Assembly: GCA_043228905.1 (NCBI GenBank)
Contig: JBHGNT010000006.1
Coordinates: 16,058,001-16,122,000 of the forward strand
DNA length: 64,000 nucleotides
Reading direction: 5' to 3'
DNA from: Azolla caroliniana
Lineage: Eukaryota; Polypodiophyta
The position numbers were made by a program, and so were the translations under genes. Below are positions 1 to 9,556 of this stretch, piece by piece; position 1 is the stretch's first letter; the number at the start of each line of letters is the position of its first letter. Under the pieces are notes generated by a model that did not search any database, was not told the origin of the DNA, and worked only from the letters and a program-made list of their open reading frames with translations.

Positions 1-45
1 ACGTTTTATGGGATTTTCACACTATTGCCGAAAATCTTCACGACA
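1..45 (-). repeat. Start of GYP1 3' LTR
   Basis: These 45 bases repeat at 6992-7036 with one obvious C/T difference near the LTR start. Read on the minus strand they are the first bases of the LTR, directly after the polypurine tract. The rest of the LTR lies outside the window. Confidence 0.85.
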
Positions 46-64
46 TCCACCCCCACCAAACCGC
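46..64 (-). promoter_or_regulatory. Polypurine tract of GYP1
   Basis: On the minus strand this reads GGTTTGGTGGGGGTGGA immediately before the LTR start TGTCG. This is the expected position and composition of the plus-strand primer for reverse transcription. Confidence 0.8.
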
Positions 65-108
65 ACGTCCTCCGGTACGTGCCAAGAAGAGAGAAAGTGA
101 GATTTCGG

Positions 109-555
109 CTACGATGATGAATTAGATTCCTCCATGTCTTCATTTACATCTGCCCTATTATGTTCATCATCGAGGTAATCGAGGTCAGGATCCTTGTCTT
201 GTCTTTTCTTGAAAATCTTTACTCTTTTTCTCGCAATGGGTACGGCCAACCTTGATCCGTCTAGTTCCGCAAGGTGGTATGTGGCATTATCGTTGGCACT
301 TGTCACCACATACGGCCCGAACCATCTTCTTGCGAATTTCCTTGTTGTACTGTGTTGATTGTCAAGGGTGCTATCGTAAACCAAAACCCAATCCCCTTCT
401 TCAATCTTATTGGGACGAAGTCGATGCGTGTTGTCGAACCGAACCTTGTTCTTTACTCGGGCTGCCTTTATCATCTTTCGCGATTTTTCTAAATCTTCAG
501 GTCTTCTTTCAAGTTGCCTTATCCGCGCCGCTAATAACTCTTCTCGGCTACCCAT
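109..555 (-). pseudogene. GYP1 integrase C-terminal region
   Basis: Encodes 148 residues that continue the integrase of 531-2522 in a shifted frame. Visible features are a basic helical stretch (RIRQLERRPEDLEKSR), the block RFDNTHRLRPNKIEEGDWVLVYDS and FARRWFGPYVV, followed by an acidic tail. Such GDWV...FGPYVV blocks are typical of the integrase C-terminal DNA-binding domain in gypsy elements. The matching part of GYP4 (27071-27985) is continuous with its integrase core, so the break here is a frameshift of this copy. No chromodomain motif is visible. Confidence 0.8.
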
Positions 556-2522
556 GAGGCGATCGTCCTTTCGATGGGCAGAATCGGCTTTTGTCCATAC
601 ATAAGCTCCGTCGGCATATACCCTGTCACCGAGCTATGTGTCGTTCTATCGGCCCACAAGGCATAGGGTAATAGTTGTGGCCAATTCCCGACTCGACCGT
701 TGCATGCCCATACGATGGCTTTAACGATAGGTCCATGCCCTCGCTCGATCTTCCCATTTGCTTCCGGATTGTAGGCAGTCGTGAGGGAGAGCTTCACGCC
801 TAGTCTTTCGAAGAGCTCCGTCGCTTCACGCGCGTCCAACTCCCCTCGGTCGGCCACTATCTTCCCTACACATCCATATCGGCAAACAACATCTTCAAGT
901 AGAAATTTGCAAACGGTTGAAGTCGTCTTATTTGTCAAGGATCGTCCTTCCACTTGATTTGTCAAGTCTTCCCTTGCCAGCGCTAAGTACTTCATTTGTC
1001 CCACTCCCATTGGCATCGAGACCAGATCCACCATCCATTTGAAGTGTATGGTGAGTGGGTATGTCGGCTTTAACTCATCACGATGACATATATTTGAATA
1101 TACTTTGCAATTTTCGCATGTGGACACGAAATGGAGTACATCTTTGTACATGCTTGGCCACCAATACTTCTCCTTCAACTTTTTGAACGTCGCCCATGTT
1201 CCTCTATGACCTGCCCAAGCACTCTCGTGGAATTCGGTCATCAGCGTCTCTTGCTCTTCTTTCTTTACCACCACTCGACGTGGTATTCCTGTCCTTCTTT
1301 TTGGATGTCGCCAAAGGAATCCTCCCTTCAAGAAGTATCGGTAAGCTTTCTTTCGGATTCGTAGGGCCTCCTCCTTTGTCAACGAAGCATTTGCCGTCAA
1401 TGTTCTTAGGAATCTACCGATGAGTAACCACTCTCCTTCGTACTCGTTCTCATTGAAGGCGTGGAGGGTTTGCGTGTCCTGGTCTTCCGCCGACAATCGA
1501 GCCATCTTGAAGAAGTGGAGGGCGACATCTTCATCTTCCGAAACCATGTTACTTCCATTGAAAAATCTTGCCCTCGACAGCATGTCAGCCATGGCGTTCT
1601 TCTTCCCTGCAATGGGACGGATCTCTGGGTTTAAAGACTTGATGTAGACGATCCACCTTAGCATAGCAAGATCTGGGGTCGCACATCCCGAGACCATTCT
1701 GAGAATTGGGAGACAATCTGTCTCTATTATCACTTCTGACCCAATCATGTAATCTTTGTCCGTCTTCACTGCCGACACAATACCCCAAAGTTCCCGCTTG
1801 ACTTGGGCATATCTTTGTTGCCGTTCACTGAGAACCTTTGCTCCGAACCGGACGGCATATCGCGCATTATCTTCACCTTCTTGATTGATGACCCACCTGA
1901 TTCCGGTTGGGCTCGTATCTACGGTCACGTAAATTGGTTTCCCTTCGGCATAGTCGGCCTTCCTTAGTGCCGGAGCTTCAAGAAGCAGTTTCTTTAATCT
2001 TCGCATCGCCTTTGTGTGCTCGTCTCGCCATTCGAACTTTATTCTTTTCTTTAGTAGTCCATATAACAGTTCGGCGACATGAGCGTAGTGAGGAATCCAT
2101 ATATGATAAAACGCGCATGCTCCAAGGAACCTTCGAACCTCCGTTTGGTTTTCGCATTCTTCTTTCATGTCTTGGATTGCGTTCACTTTGGATGGCGAGG
2201 GCTTCCGGCCGTATGCTCCACACAAGTGACCTACCACCAAGATCTCCAGTTGCCCGAATGCGGATTTTTCTCCCGAAAATGTCAAATTCGCATCTTCGAG
2301 CCTTTGAAGCACCTTCTCGCAATCTTTCATATGATCCGCAACGAACTTTCTACAACCTTCCTTATCTTTCGATTCATCTTTCTCCTCATCCGAACATCCT
2401 TTTATCGGAATATCATCCAAGAATGGCATCGTGATGTCCGGAATGCAATCCTTCAAGAATTTATTCATGGCATTCACCATATGAGCCACCGAGTTCGTTG
2501 CGCCTTGGGGTAAGGTACACAT
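531..2522 (-). pseudogene. GYP1 pol: RT C-terminal part, RNase H, integrase core
   Basis: A 663-aa open segment. It begins at the RT motif MCTLPQGATNSVAH and has FLDD as the polymerase motif C. RNase H follows (VTVDTSPTGIRWVINQEGE; RELWGIVSAVKTD; ETDCLPILRM). Then comes an H2C2 zinc-binding region (FHESAWAGHRGTWATFKKLKEKYWW, CENCKVYS) and an integrase core with candidate catalytic residues in WMVDLVSMP, ADRGELD and YNPEANGKIERGH. The start Met is simply the first Met after a frameshift; in GYP4 the equivalent Met lies inside a longer RT frame. About 73 bp are missing just upstream, so this is a dead polymerase although the stretch itself is open. Confidence 0.9.
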
Positions 2523-3403
2523 CTGGAGTAGAGATCACCAATGGAGTAGATGGACCGGCCCGCAAACGCTTCGGGAAATTCGTCCACGCTCGGACCGATT
2601 CCGACATTTCGAATTGTCACCTTGTTGACAGGTTGAAGATCTTGGATGAATCGCAATGATCCATTCTTCTTCAGCACCGTGAACCACCTATTGGAATAAG
2701 GAGCATTCGATGGTTCTAGAATTCCCATACTCACCTTCTCCTTTAAGAGCTCGATCAGCTTTGGCAGGTGTGCTCTCGGAACCGGTATCGGTTTCAAATT
2801 CCAAGGCACATGAGGCACCGTGAAGATCACCATCGGCTCTATAACCTTTGGGTCGGCGCATCCAATTTCTCGTGGGAAGAATGCGAAAGCCTTCCCATGT
2901 CTCTCAAGCATATCGCGAAACATTCGCTCCTCTTCAGGGAGAAGGAAATCCTCCTTTCCAACTCGTATCCTCTTCAAATCTCTTAAGCTTGGATCGTTAG
3001 CGACTTCCTTCATCTTTTGCCAGCTATCTTCCGGTAGCGGAGCCGCAACTGGCTTGATCTTCTTATCCACCGTTTTATATTTCGTGTTGATGTCAGCTTC
3101 CTTCATCGAGATGCCACGACAGTATTCATCGATGATAGCGTACATGTTGACGGAGTTAACCGAAATCACGCATTGATTGTGAAGATAGCTCAAGTCCACG
3201 ACGTCCTCGATTTCGTCGATGGTGTCGTTAAATGAGGCTTCTTCCATAATATGAGTCACGAACTCTCCTTCTTTTATTATGTTTTCTTCTTTCAGCATCT
3301 TCTCGAATTCTTGTATCCGGCGCTTGTGCTTCTTGTCGGGTAGTACTAGTTTACATGTGCCACTAGGTGTGACACATGTTGCTTCTCCTCGCAATCCACA
3401 CAC
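2474..3403 (-). pseudogene. GYP1 RT N-terminal part
   Basis: A 309-aa frame. The second half carries the start of reverse transcriptase: LKPIPVPRAHLPKLIELLKEKV, ILEPSNAPYSNRWF, VLKKNGSLRFIQDLQPVN and the motif A start SIYSIGDLYS. It then shifts frame and runs into the downstream segment. Comparison with GYP4 (29096-29647) shows that about 24 residues after LYSR (YDQFQLAIDSR...GLMR) are absent here. That deletion of roughly 73 bp removes the rest of RT motif A and causes the frameshift. The first half (about 100 residues) has no motif I recognise but is shared with GYP4 (29941-30546). Confidence 0.85.
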
Positions 3404-3468
3404 TCTTCTTTCTTGTGGGGTCTTGTGATTGCTCAGACTATTTGTGCCCCATGCTTCAATAGTCCGCT

Positions 3469-4749
3469 CTAAAAATCCGAGGATTCGCCTCCGAGACTAT
3501 CTCGATTCCTTTCATGATTGGCTCGCACCGTTAGGAATTGGACCGATCTTTGGTTGTCAAGACTCTTTATTCGTGCGAAGGCTGCTCCATTATCGAACAC
3601 TTTGGTCTCCATCCGAGATGATGTAATATAAGGTTGCCCTAGGATGACAGGATGCGACGCTGATTCTTGTACGAAGAAGTGTTGATCTATCTCCACATCC
3701 CCGATCATGACTTTGATATTGGGACAAGCTCCGTACAAGTCCTCCGTAGACTTTGTTGCCGCGTGAATCTTCCATCCGTGGTTTGTATTGATTGGCCACC
3801 TTCCTTTTTTGTAGAAGTCGGTTGACATGAGGTTAATCTCCGAGCCGTGGTCGATCAAGGCTACCATGGTCTCTTTCTTCTCCCCGATCTTCATCGGCGT
3901 CTCCGTTGTCGCTCGTGCCCAATGAGGTCGAGTGTAGTGGCTGTCCACCATATCTTCATCGATTTCGTCTCTTGCCATCGTTATGGCATTCGTTTTTGCT
4001 TTTTGCGGCTTCTCTTCTTCCTCGTTCGATTGTTGTCTCTTTCTCTTTACAAGGTCCACGATCGTGTCATGGAACTCCTTCTTCGTAATGCCAAGCAATT
4101 CCCTCAAGGACAAAGTTACGTGGCTATCAAGAACTCGTTCTTCGAGAATCTTCTTTAGGTCCGTCGTCTGCTCTATGTCCGACCTTAGCTTATAGGTAGG
4201 TATAGTCCTTGTCCTCCGAGCGGGGTCTTCGACACCAACCTTCACGGGGCGAACCATTTCTTCAACTCGTATGCCCGGCTCCCCTTTTCGGCTTGATTCT
4301 CGTTCCTCCGTTTGTAAAGGTCGACTCGTCTCCGCATCGTCCTTCTTTTTCGCGTTCCTTGTTTCATGTCTTTTTGATGGGCCTTGCTCTTCTATTCTCT
4401 TTCTCTTTTCTTCGACGAACACCTCGTGGTTGTCGCACATCACCTCTGCGAGTATGGTGTTGTTGTCCACCGGATCCGACCACCCGGTTATGCTTTGCAC
4501 GCTTCGGTCCGCAAGCTCTACCTCGTTCGATGTGACTTTTCCCTTCTTCTCATATTCGAGAACGGAAGTCCAAAACTTTGCTCCCGCTCTAGCAGCTTCA
4601 GTCTTGTCTTTCCCGACTCTTATTCCGGCCGACGCAGCATAGTGCATCGCATCCACATGAGTTGCATCGGCATCCTCCATAGATTTCTTCATTCCTCCTC
4701 TTCCGAAATTCACCCGTAGGGGTCTTCTAGTCTCGCTTGAGTAGATCAT
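3469..4749 (-). pseudogene. GYP1 Gag C-terminus and aspartic protease
   Basis: A 426-aa frame overlapping the gag frame by 23 bases. The N-terminal part (SSETRRPLRVNFGRGGMKK) follows the zinc knuckle in GYP4 without a break, so it is Gag-derived. A charged linker with KRHETRNAKKK and KRKRQQSNEEEEK follows. The last third has the retropepsin signature MVALIDHGSEINLMS and the distal VILGQPYI element. The catalytic triad reads Asp-His-Gly instead of Asp-Thr/Ser-Gly; GYP4 has Asp-His-Ser at the same place, so the His looks like a family trait. Confidence 0.85.
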
Positions 4750-5650
4750 GTTGTCCTCTATGTATACGATATTTTGTCGAATCCCTTCTCATGTGGTCCA
4801 TGCTATCACACCACACACATCTAAAGGGTTCTTTTCCTTTAGGGCCGCGACGATCCATGTTGGCTAGCATGACCTTCTCGAACTTCTTCGCTAGCTCTTC
4901 AATGATGTCATCATCAATCTTCTTTTCTTCCACGTTACTTTGTCTTGGCGGCTCAGCTACTTTCGGCGGTCTTGCTTTCTCCGTGGTAGTCGGTCCCGTC
5001 AAGTCGGTGTCATCAACCCATTGGCGACGCTTGTCGAGCCTATTGCATGCCCGCTTCACCGCGATCCAGTCCGCTACGAGCCCATTTGCTTGGGTATCAT
5101 CTTCGAGAAGAGTCCCCAACTCCCATCTATCCTTTATGTCCACGGCCTTCAAGAAGTACAAAGTCTTGTCCTCATCAAGCAACACTTGGTCCGTATTGGG
5201 GAGACGACGAAACATCTGGTCGAATTCGTCGTACACCCTTGAGATGCTCATCTTCTTATTCTTCTTCTCTATCCACTTCATCAGGGCATGTCGAGTCATC
5301 CTCGTTGAGTCTTCAGTCACGAACTCCGCTAGTATCGTTTTCTCGAACTCGGACCACGTTGTCTTACCTTCTTGAAGCTCGATGACGCGTCTTTGGATGT
5401 TGTTAGCGACAACTCTCTTGAAGCTTGTGATTTGACGTGCCTCGGACACGTCCCTCTGATTCATCTCCCTTCTATATGCATCAAGGAACTTCGTAACGTT
5501 CCTTCCATCGAATTGGCCCTCGAGCTCTACGACACGATCGACAGCCTTCTCCACGCTCGCGTTGTTGTCCCGAGATCTCATCATTTGCTCGACGATTAGC
5601 ATCATCCTTTCGAGCTCTCCCGCTTGGTTGCTTGAAGACACCATCTCCAA
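4727..5650 (-). pseudogene. GYP1 Gag
   Basis: A 307-aa frame beginning 38 bases downstream of the PBS, as expected for the first retroelement ORF. It has a helical capsid-like region (FDGRNVTKFLDAYRREM; WSEFEKTILAEF; YDEFDQMFRRLP) similar in layout to retrotransposon gag domains. It ends with a zinc knuckle start CVWCDSMDHMRRD. The last Cys of the CX2CX4HX4C knuckle is replaced (RRDSTKY here, RGGCVNY in GYP4), and the frame then shifts into the protease segment. It would form the particle shell and bind RNA in an active copy. Confidence 0.85.
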
Positions 5651-5687
5651 GTATTAATCTCGACTTGATCCTTCCTACGGCCTCTTT

Positions 5688-5703
5688 CACGTCGGGTTCA
5701 CCA
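5688..5703 (-). promoter_or_regulatory. Primer-binding site of GYP1
   Basis: Minus-strand TGGTGAACCCGACGTG begins with the TGG complementary to a tRNA CCA end, 8 bases after the LTR end. GYP4 has the near-identical TGGTGAACTCGACGTG at 32870-32885. I could not assign the tRNA. Confidence 0.7.
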
Positions 5704-6172
5704 CTTAATTATGTCGTGAAGATCCGTCACTACGCGCGGATCGTGAGGCGGAACCGCCGGGGTTTTGGACCAGAAGGATTCAAAGTCGGTACAAGCTTTG
5801 GCGCAAGCTTTAGCGAGAAAGTACTTAAGATAGATTGGGAAAGAGAGAAGTTGAGATTACACGATTGAGAGAGATTGATTGAAGTTTTAACTTTAGATTT
5901 AAGAAACAAGTTACACGATCAATTTCATAACAAATTTCTTCCTCTTAATTTTCATAAAAAAAAAACGTGTTTTTTCTCCTCCCCCTTCTTTTATAGATGC
6001 TCTCATGCATATGATGCATGTGAGGGTACAAGACATGCATAAATTGCATGTTTGCCATTTGGCGCTTATGTATTACATGTGGTGCATGATAACAATGTCA
6101 CTCATTTTAGCTCTCATGTATGAGAATTTACATGTAAAAAGTACAATGATAGAAATATAAATTCAACTAAAT

Positions 6173-6243
6173 AGCATGGCTTAATGGTAAGCCAATTGAC
6201 TCCTAACTTGGAGGTGCAAGGTTCGAATCCTTACTTGCCCTCC
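6173..6243 (+). other. tRNA-like segment inside GYP1 LTR
   Basis: It has a D-arm-like hairpin (GGCTT AATGGT AAGCC), an anticodon-arm-like hairpin (CTCC...GGAG) and a perfect Pol III B box GGTTCGAATCC inside a short T-arm (AAGG/CCTT). The acceptor stem does not pair convincingly. It is therefore a tRNA-derived or SINE-like sequence rather than a working tRNA gene. Confidence 0.55.
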
Positions 6244-6282
6244 TTGTATATTTATATATATTTATATATTTATTTATCTAGT

Positions 6283-6625
6283 CGCCGGACGCCGGTTCGT
6301 CGGATGTCGTCGTCTCACCGGCGCCGGATACCGGTGCCGCCACCGGATGCCGTCGGATGTCGTCGGTTACCGGTGCCTCGCCGGATGCCGTCGTCTCATC
6401 GGCGTCGGATACCGGTGCCGCCGTCGGATGCCGTCGGATGTCGTCGGTTACCAGTGCCTCGCCGGATGTCGTCGTCTCATCGGCGTCGGATACCGGTGCC
6501 GCCGCCGGATGCCGTCGGATGCCGTCAGTTACCGGTGCCTCGCCGGATGCCGTCGTCTCATCGGCGCCGAATACCGGTGCCGCCGCCGGATGCCATCGGT
6601 TACCGGTGCCTCGCCAGATGCCGCC
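6283..6625. repeat. 81-bp GC-rich minisatellite in GYP1 LTR
   Basis: The unit beginning CCGGTGCCTCGCCGGATG recurs at 6370, 6451 and 6532 with an exact 81-bp spacing, then at 6603 after a shortened 71-bp unit. An earlier, more diverged unit lies at about 6289. Each unit is itself built from shorter CCGGATGCCGTCG-like words. It is much more GC-rich than its surroundings. Confidence 0.9.
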
Positions 6626-7032
6626 AGATCACCGGCCCCATCGCCAGTCCGGTTTTGGTTGGCCAAAACCCTTTACGAGTAGCTAGCCCACCTCCACTCT
6701 TAGTTCAAGTTACCTTGAACTCTCTATGCTCCACACATAAACACAAAGATAATATCTTTTTCTCTACCTTATATATGATGAGAGCCGTATTTGTCGTGCC
6801 TATGTGGTATATCTCACAATTTTCTCTTTTCCTTTCACAAACTTTATACCCTCGTATCTTGACATTTAGTTGTCCGTTTCTCGTGTAATAAAGTGCATTC
6901 GAAACCTCCATCATTTTGTACTTAGATATTAAATTTATTTAAAATGTTAGCTTCACAATTATTGTATTATGTGATTCATACTCGATTTCGTACGTTTTAT
7001 GGGATTTTCACACTATTGCCGAAAATCTTCAT

Positions 7033-9164
7033 GACACCGGTGAATAGAGAAGCGGACCCCATGGCGGCAAAACTCAATGCCGGAACTCAGGAAGAGGAAA
7101 TAGAAGAGGAGCCTACGGAGCACCTCCAGCGACGGTCGTCGGCAAGGACCGTTGAGGTAGCCGGGCAACGTTCAGACCCTCAAACGGAGGGAACACCGGC
7201 TCCCCATACTGAGACTCCCACGCCAAGGGAGGAACCGGAACTAGTGCGCATAGCACCGGAATCAGAAGCCCCTGCACCACCGACGACACCGGCAAGTCCC
7301 ATCCCGCTAGAGCCGGAAAGTTCAATGCAGCCTCCCTCGGCCAACCAAGAAGAAGTGCAAGGGGAACCAGGATAGCAGGGTGGTCCACGGGCAGAAACGG
7401 AATTGCAACTCGGCGCAATCAGGCGGGACCACCCATCTACAAGCGAGCCCATCCGTCAAACCTCCGTGCAAACGCAACAACAAGGCACTGGTAGCGTGTG
7501 GCTCCGGTGGATAGGCGAACAGATTGCCGGAGCAGTGGGGTATATTGAGGCGGAAGAAAGAGCGCAAAGCGAACGGTTGCTCATCACAACCGAACAACTA
7601 GAGACGGCCCGGTCCAGAATCCGGTGCCTTGAAAGAGACTTGGATCAGGTCACGGCAGAGATGGCCAAAATGGCCTTAACGGCAACACAGATCCAATCAC
7701 CGGTGACTCCGGTAAGTGTACAGAATAAAGAAACAGATCAACCTATACATACCAATAAGACCCTGGCAACGGAAACCGTTCCAGAGAGAGATGCGGCGCT
7801 AGCCTAGGAGCTTGCGGAATTGAGAGATGAACTTGCCGCACAAGAAGCGCTAAGGGGCCGGGAACGGGAATTGAAGACAAGGGCCAAAGCAGAATTAAAG
7901 AAGACTACTGAGAACCTCTGTCGGGCAGAGGAGAGCCTCCGGAAAGGCCATCAAGCGTACGACCGGCTAAGGGAGGAAAAAGACAAGGTGCTGCAGGAAA
8001 AGGACAAGCTGCGAAAGACGGCGGAAACGGAAATTGAACGGCTAAAGGAAGAACTCCGCCAGCAGAAGGACCGCGAGGATCAACGCACGGCTCAAGAAAA
8101 AGACAAATGATTTTGAGCACCTGCACCGGGACTACAAACGGCTGGAAACGGAGCATAAGGAACGGATGGCCGAGCTCCAGCAGGAAGTTGATCGGGCCAC
8201 GACGGCGATCGCCGACGAACGAGCGGAAAATACAAGACGGTTGGACGAGGCGGAGAAGGTCCGGATGGAGCTCCAAAGGCAGCAGCAGGAAGAAAAGGAG
8301 AGAGCGTCAACAGTATTGCAGAAATTACAAAGCACATATCAAAGGCAATTGACGCATTACAAGGAGCAGGCAGAAGACAACGTCAAAATCATCAAGCAAT
8401 TGAAGGAGGAACGGCAAGCTGCGGAGACCAAATCGTAGTTGGGAATGGGCCGGATTCAGTGCATCCTCCGGGCATGGCTGAATCAGACAAAACGCTTGAT
8501 TGACGAAAGCTCCGTAAGATGGTGGACAAAGTGGGCACAAAACACAGTGGAACTCCAATTGCTACGGGCAAACGTGGCAAACCGGCGGAAGGAAGGAGAT
8601 GATTGTTACACGTTGACTTCTGAGGACTTCACCGCCATACGGGACGAGCTGGCCGACGACTTCCAAGTCCTGGCGGATGAATAGCTGGCGCAGGTCCGGC
8701 AACTCGTAGCTTAGCTAGACGATGATAGGCTGGACGCTCAAATCCAGTTTGAATGCTACGAGCGGTCCCAGGTTCGGGAAGAAAAAGCACGGGAAGCGGC
8801 AACGGTTAACCTTAGTGATGAGGAACCGTCGCCAGCTGAGGGCCAGGCCGGAACCAGTCAACCGGAGACCAGTACGACGGAGGGAGCAACGACGGCGACG
8901 CCGGTGTCAGAGCAACAAACGGAGGAGCAGCCACAGCAACCACCAAAGGACCAATCGCAGCAGCAATCAATGGAGCAGCAACAGTAGTAGCAGCAACCAC
9001 AACAACACCAACCAATTCCAGAGGAACCATTGGAGACTCTCGAACAAAGCATTCTGGATATTTTGGACGAAGAATAGCAAGGGTCGGATGTGGATTCGAC
9101 GTACAAGGTATTGTCCCACGGGCGTGCCATGTATTACCGGCTGGCAAAGGAGTCCAGAGTGTGA
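7033..9164 (+). pseudogene. CC1: decayed long coiled-coil ORF (about 710 codons)
   Basis: One reading frame runs from 7033 to 8107 and continues, after a 1-base shift near 8108, to the TGA at 9162. It is interrupted by eight in-frame TAG codons (7373, 7805, 8436, 8682, 8712, 8985, 8988, 9075) and by no TAA or TGA other than at the shift. The product starts with a Pro/Glu/Thr-rich region. Long charged heptad-rich coiled coil follows (about 7550-8440), then a block LIDES...W..WA..LQLLRA (about 8490-8570). A Gln-rich acidic tail ends EEPLETLEQSILDILDEE. The LIDES/LQLLRA block and the tail have counterparts in CC2, so this is a repeated family. I recognise no enzymatic domain. It may be cargo of an LTR element. 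Confidence 0.7.
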
Positions 9165-9556
9165 AACGGGGAGTTATTTAATTAGTAGGAATGGTTGTAA
9201 GTAAGCTATGAGTGTGGACGGACGGACCGGAATCGGTATGCCATTCCAGATCCGGACCGATCCCGAACAGGTGCGGATGACACCGTTTTGTACTACAGAC
9301 CGGAAACCTATTTAAAGGCCCGGATACAATGTAATGAGTAGCGGTTAATTAATAAAGCTTAGTGTTGTTATCTCTCTATGTTAATTGTCGTTTTGCATTC
9401 ATTGTTATATCTTACGCGTATGATTATTAAGGACGATCTTGCTAAGTAACTTAATTAAGTCGGATTAAGCGTTGAGTCTAATCTTGTTGGAGGAACACCC
9501 CTTTGGTGAAGTGTCTTCCGTAGACACCATGTGTTAGGCCATTGTCCGGCCCTAAG
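9165..9556 (+). repeat. LTR-like tail behind CC1
   Basis: Directly behind the CC1 frame lie a TATA-like CTATTTAAAGG at about 9308 and an AATAAA signal at about 9350. They are arranged like U3-R of an LTR. CC2 has a comparable block (CTATTAAAAGG then GCATTGTAA) behind its own C-terminus at 26190-26536. The right end is placed at the junction with the GYP2 gag. The exact LTR ends are not clear. Confidence 0.45.

Larger units (their letters stand above)
1..7036 (-). mobile_element. GYP1: Ty3/gypsy LTR retrotransposon, 3' LTR cut by window edge
   Basis: Minus-strand element in the order 5' LTR (5712-7036), PBS (5688-5703), gag, protease, RT, RNase H, integrase, polypurine tract (46-64), then the first 45 bp of the 3' LTR. 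The LTR starts TGTCGTGAAGA (3' copy) or TGTCATGAAGA (5' copy) and ends TCTTCACGACA, a terminal inverted repeat. The shared 45-bp LTR start at 1-45 and 6992-7036 fixes the limits. PR-RT-RH-IN order defines Ty3/gypsy. The coding part is broken into five overlapping frames, so the copy is not functional. It is closely related to GYP4 (26656-33291). It sits at the edge of the coiled-coil element CC1, which continues directly at 7037. Confidence 0.9.
5712..7036 (-). repeat. GYP1 5' LTR (about 1,325 bp)
   Basis: Bounded by TGTCATGAAGA at 7036 and TCTTCACGACA at 5712 (minus strand). It contains a motif shared with the GYP4 LTRs at 6005-6041, rich in CATGCA repeats. It also holds a tRNA-like segment (6173-6243) and an 81-bp minisatellite (6283-6625). 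It is about three times longer than the 405-bp GYP4 LTR, apparently because of these additions. The open frames across the minisatellite are a by-product of its length being a multiple of three. Confidence 0.85.

Noticed and set aside
1907-2434. Plus-strand ORF of 175 aa opposite GYP1 RT, with other long antisense ORFs at 4209-5375
   Set aside because: Shadows of the minus-strand pol and gag frames. No motif in the antisense translation.
6173-6243. Functional tRNA gene
   Set aside because: B box is perfect but the acceptor stem does not pair and the anticodon loop has the wrong length.
6184-6888. 234-aa plus-strand ORF and two overlapping ORFs across the GYP1 LTR
   Set aside because: They come from the 81-bp minisatellite, whose period is a multiple of three and lacks stops in several frames. 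Composition is repetitive and the position is inside an LTR.
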